Shown here piece by piece: positions 13,017 to 14,795 of a DNA stretch of 14,795 nt; the stretch's first letter is position 1, and each line of letters opens with the position of its first letter. The stretch is from an uncultured Collinsella sp. (GTDB lineage: Bacteria; Actinomycetota; Coriobacteriia; Coriobacteriales; Coriobacteriaceae), in NCBI GenBank assembly GCA_934654765.1, contig CAKUGX010000042.1, positions 1-14,795 of the forward strand, in the 5' to 3' direction. Both the position numbers and the translations under genes were made by a program. The notes beneath the pieces are model-generated. The model was not told where the DNA came from. It did not search any database and worked only from the letters and a program-made list of their open reading frames with translations.

Positions 13017-14021
13017 ATGGCCGCTGTTAAAAAATCGGTATCCGTTAAGGACGTGGCGCGTCTTGCGGGCGTCTCGGAGCAGACGGTCTCGCGCACCGTG
13101 CACGATTCACCCAGCGTGCGCCCCGAGACCAAGGAGCGCGTGCGTGCCGCCATGCGCGAGCTCGGGTATCGACCCAATTTTGCCGGCCGGTCGCTGCGCC
13201 GCGGCAAGTTCAAGACCGTCGGCGTTGCCATGTTCAACATCACCGGTACCGGAAACCTCGACCGCATGGAGGGTTTTGCTGCCGCGGCCGACAAACACGG
13301 CTATGCCATCACTCTTACTAAAGTAGATGGACATCCCTATACCCTCGAGAGCGCGTCGTCGCGCATGAGCGCGCTTCCGGTGGACGGTATGGTTGTGATC
13401 ATGAACCGTATGCCGGCAGACTTTGGCACCTTTGAGCCGCTGCCCGGTATGCAGACGGTGCTCGTTACCATGCTGGAGCATCCGCTGTGCTCGACGGTCG
13501 ATAACGACCAGTTCGATTGCTCGCGCCAAGTGGTCGAGTACCTGCTGGAGCAAGGGCACAAGACGGTGCACTTTATCTCGTGCCCCGAGCGCTCGCTTTC
13601 GGGCATGCAGCGCGAGGAGGGCTGGCGCGAGACGTTGCGCGCGCATGGCATTGAGCCGCCGCGGCTTATCCGCGGCGATTGGACGGCGCAGAGCGGATAT
13701 GCTGCCGGCCAGGCATTGGCGGACGATCCGAGCTGCACGGCTATTTATGCCTCGAACGACGCCATGGCCTATGGCTGCATTCGCGGGCTCGAGTCGCGCG
13801 GGAAGCGCGTGCCCGAGGACGTGAGCGTGGTGGGCGTTGATGATAGCCTGGGCGATATCGTGCCCGATCGCCGCCTGACTACGGTGCGCTTTGATAACAA
13901 GCGCGTTGGCATGTGGGCGGTCGACAAGATTGCCGGCGCCGAGGGCGTCGTGGCCGGCGTGGAGCACATGCTGATCCCCGGTGTGCTCGTCGAGGGCGAT
14001 ACGGTACGCAGTCTGCGTTAG
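13017..14021 (+). CDS. LacI-family transcriptional repressor, module B
   Basis: This 334-residue paralogue of the module A regulator has the helix-turn-helix VSVKDVARLAGVSEQTVSRTV with reading residues E21, Q22 and T23 (L, K, T in the paralogue). The hinge is GRSLRRG. The sensor domain contains VDGMVVIMN, STVDNDQFD, CTAIYASNDAMAYG and VSVVGVDDS. The ATG at 13017 has only a weak AGAAAG Shine-Dalgarno, but the HTH begins right after it and no better start exists. It diverges from lacE-lacG of module B and presumably represses it through the ATGGCAACG operators. Full-length similarity to the module A regulator (for example PTCSTVSDDQ against PLCSTVDNDQ) supports module duplication. No strong terminator follows, only a weak hairpin across the stop. 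Confidence 0.9.
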   Translation: MAAVKKSVSVKDVARLAGVSEQTVSRTVHDSPSVRPETKERVRAAMRELGYRPNFAGRSLRRGKFKTVGVAMFNITGTGNLDRMEGFAAAADKHGYAITLTKVDGHPYTLESASSRMSALPVDGMVVIMNRMPADFGTFEPLPGMQTVLVTMLEHPLCSTVDNDQFDCSRQVVEYLLEQGHKTVHFISCPERSLSGMQREEGWRETLRAHGIEPPRLIRGDWTAQSGYAAGQALADDPSCTAIYASNDAMAYGCIRGLESRGKRVPEDVSVVGVDDSLGDIVPDRRLTTVRFDNKRVGMWAVDKIAGAEGVVAGVEHMLIPGVLVEGDTVRSLR

Positions 14022-14081
14022 GGTGCGGACCTGTTTGGGTCGCCATTAATTGTGTTTGATATTGTTCGAAATGGTTTAAAA

Positions 14082-14110
14082 ACCGTTCACGGGTGAAAAT
14101 CGACCGTTCA
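14082..14110 (-). promoter_or_regulatory. TGAACGGT direct-repeat element, copy 3 (inverted)
   Basis: On the minus strand, two exact TGAACGGT copies (14110-14103 and 14089-14082) are 21 bp apart with spacer CGATTTTCACCCG. The spacer resembles that of copy 1 (CGATATTGTCCGA). Just upstream, 14058-14069 reads GATATTGTTCGA, nearly identical to the copy 1 spacer. It lies ahead of the lacF promoter. Confidence 0.55.
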
Positions 14111-14132
14111 TAGCTTGAAATTGCGTTTTGGA

Positions 14133-14160
14133 TTGTTCTTTTTTGTTTGAATGTTAATGT
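14133..14160 (+). promoter_or_regulatory. Putative promoter of lacF
   Basis: TTGTTC (14133-14138), a 16-base spacer and TAATGT (14155-14160) preceded by TG at the extended -10 position. The leader would be about 70 bases. Its 5' end carries a GGCATAC/GTATGCC hairpin (14165-14190, 12-base loop) of unknown role. Confidence 0.45.
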
Positions 14161-14235
14161 TTCTGGCATACACAACGCAGCGCGTATGCCCGGACGCGAT
14201 GCTCTCCATTGGTTCATATGTGAAAGGAACGCAAT

Positions 14236-14574
14236 ATGGCAACCAAAGAAGAAATCTCGATGGTTGGATTCGAGATCGTCGCATACGCGGGTGACGCCCA
14301 GACCGACCTGCTCGCTGCACTCGATGCTGCCCGTGAGGGTGACTTTGAGAAGGCCGAGCAGCTGCACAAGGATGCCAGCGATGCGCTCATCGGTGCTCAC
14401 GACACGCAGACCAAGCTGCTTTCGCAGGAGGCCGGCGGCGGCGAGATGGAGATGACCTTCATCATGGCTCACGCTCAGGACACCCTTATGACCACCATGA
14501 TCCTGGAGAAGCAGACCCGCTTTACCATCGATGCCTACAAGCGCATCGCCGAGCTCGAGGCCAAGCTCGCCTAA
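14236..14574 (+). CDS. lacF: Lactose/cellobiose-family PTS IIA component
   Basis: This 112-residue cytosolic phosphocarrier has the normal length for the all-helical, trimeric EIIA-Lac family. It takes phosphate from HPr and passes it to the EIIB cysteine. The phospho-histidine is H79 in FIMAHAQDTLMTTM, matching the family HAQDHLMT motif, and D82 is the conserved metal-site aspartate. The N-terminal helices (GFEIVAYAGDAQTDLLAALDAAREGDF, residues 11-37) are typical. AAGGA lies seven bases before the ATG. It is separated from the upstream lacI-family gene by 214 bases with its own promoter signals and ends in a strong terminator, so it is probably monocistronic. Because neither EIICB has a IIA domain and no other IIA gene is visible here, it most likely serves both. 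Confidence 0.92.
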   Translation: MATKEEISMVGFEIVAYAGDAQTDLLAALDAAREGDFEKAEQLHKDASDALIGAHDTQTKLLSQEAGGGEMEMTFIMAHAQDTLMTTMILEKQTRFTIDAYKRIAELEAKLA

Positions 14575-14601
14575 CGAACTCTCACAACCAAGTCCCCTTC
14601 C

Positions 14602-14636
14602 AAAAGCCCTGTCGCAACCCCGCGGCAGGGCTTTTC
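14602..14636 (+). terminator. Rho-independent terminator of lacF
   Basis: A 14-bp stem AAAAGCCCTGTCGC/GCGGCAGGGCTTTT (14602-14615 with 14622-14635; one G-T pair) has a 6-base loop and ends in TTTTC. The symmetric A and T runs could make it bidirectional. Confidence 0.93.
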
Positions 14637-14648
14637 TGTCCCTCAGCC

Positions 14649-14719
14649 TAAGTTGCGGTGAAATAGGGACTGAATAGGCCTTCTAACAGCAAAAACAGTC
14701 CCTATTTCACCGCAACTTA
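14649..14719. repeat. Perfect 23-bp inverted repeat with 25-base loop
   Basis: Bases 14649-14671 and 14697-14719 are exact reverse complements; the arm contains GTTGCGGTGAAATAGGGACT. The loop includes AGGCCTTCTAACAGC. It is unlike the adjacent terminator and lies between lacF and the promoter of the next gene. It resembles REP-type intergenic palindromes. Confidence 0.8.
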
Positions 14720-14750
14720 TTCGGCGCTGTTGGATATTTTGCTTCGTGGG

Positions 14751-14795
14751 TATACTTCCATCCGCAATACAGGCCGGACTGAGGAGGTATCCAAA
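14751..14795 (+). promoter_or_regulatory. Promoter -10 and ribosome binding site of a gene starting beyond the window
   Basis: TATACT (14751-14756) is a good -10 with a weak TTGGAT at 14730-14735. A strong GAGGAGG (14781-14787) ends eight bases before the window edge. The start codon should lie immediately after base 14795, giving a leader of only about 30 bases. The gene itself is not visible. Confidence 0.55.

Overview
The window is high-GC bacterial DNA. It most resembles a gut Coriobacteriia genome, Collinsella or a close relative. That is an inference from codon use, the lactose-type PTS gene set and the intergenic palindromes; no rRNA or marker gene is present to prove it.

Layout: (1) Bases 2-202 hold the 3' end of a mannose/sorbose-family PTS IIB gene. 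(2) A MITE-like inverted-repeat element lies at 270-421. (3) A divergent pair follows: galM (aldose 1-epimerase, minus) and a DeoR-family sugar-phosphate regulator (plus). (4) Next is an AlbA_2/HATPase_c_4/winged-helix protein (minus), whose stop codon abuts that of deoR. Its upstream region is packed with palindromic half-sites, followed by a 79-bp nested inverted repeat. (5) Module A (about 4149-8935) is a two-unit 55-bp palindrome array, lacG-type GH1 6-phospho-beta-galactosidase, lacE-type PTS EIICB, operators, and a divergent LacI-family repressor. (6) Module B (about 8954-14021) repeats that order exactly: a four-unit palindrome array, lacG-type GH1, lacE-type EIICB, operators, LacI-family repressor. 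(7) One lactose-family PTS IIA gene (lacF type, 14236-14574) has its own terminator. A 23-bp-arm hairpin and the promoter and RBS of a gene starting just past the window follow.

How the genes fit together: each EIICB lacks a IIA domain and the window has only one IIA gene, so LacF probably phosphorylates both transporters. Each transporter would import and phosphorylate a beta-galactoside (or related disaccharide). The partner GH1 would split the 6-phospho-sugar, and GalM would interconvert anomers of the released aldose. Each LacI regulator sits beside its own CpG-centred palindromic operators. The two operator sets differ in sequence, as do the two recognition helices, which suggests two insulated paralogous circuits. 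A 21-bp-periodic direct repeat (TGAACGGT) upstream of both lacI genes and of lacF suggests a further shared regulator.

The most unusual signal is the family of six palindromic units. Each is exactly 55 bp (15-bp arm, 25-bp core, 15-bp arm), repeated every 80-81 bp, and found just beyond the terminators of both lacG paralogues.
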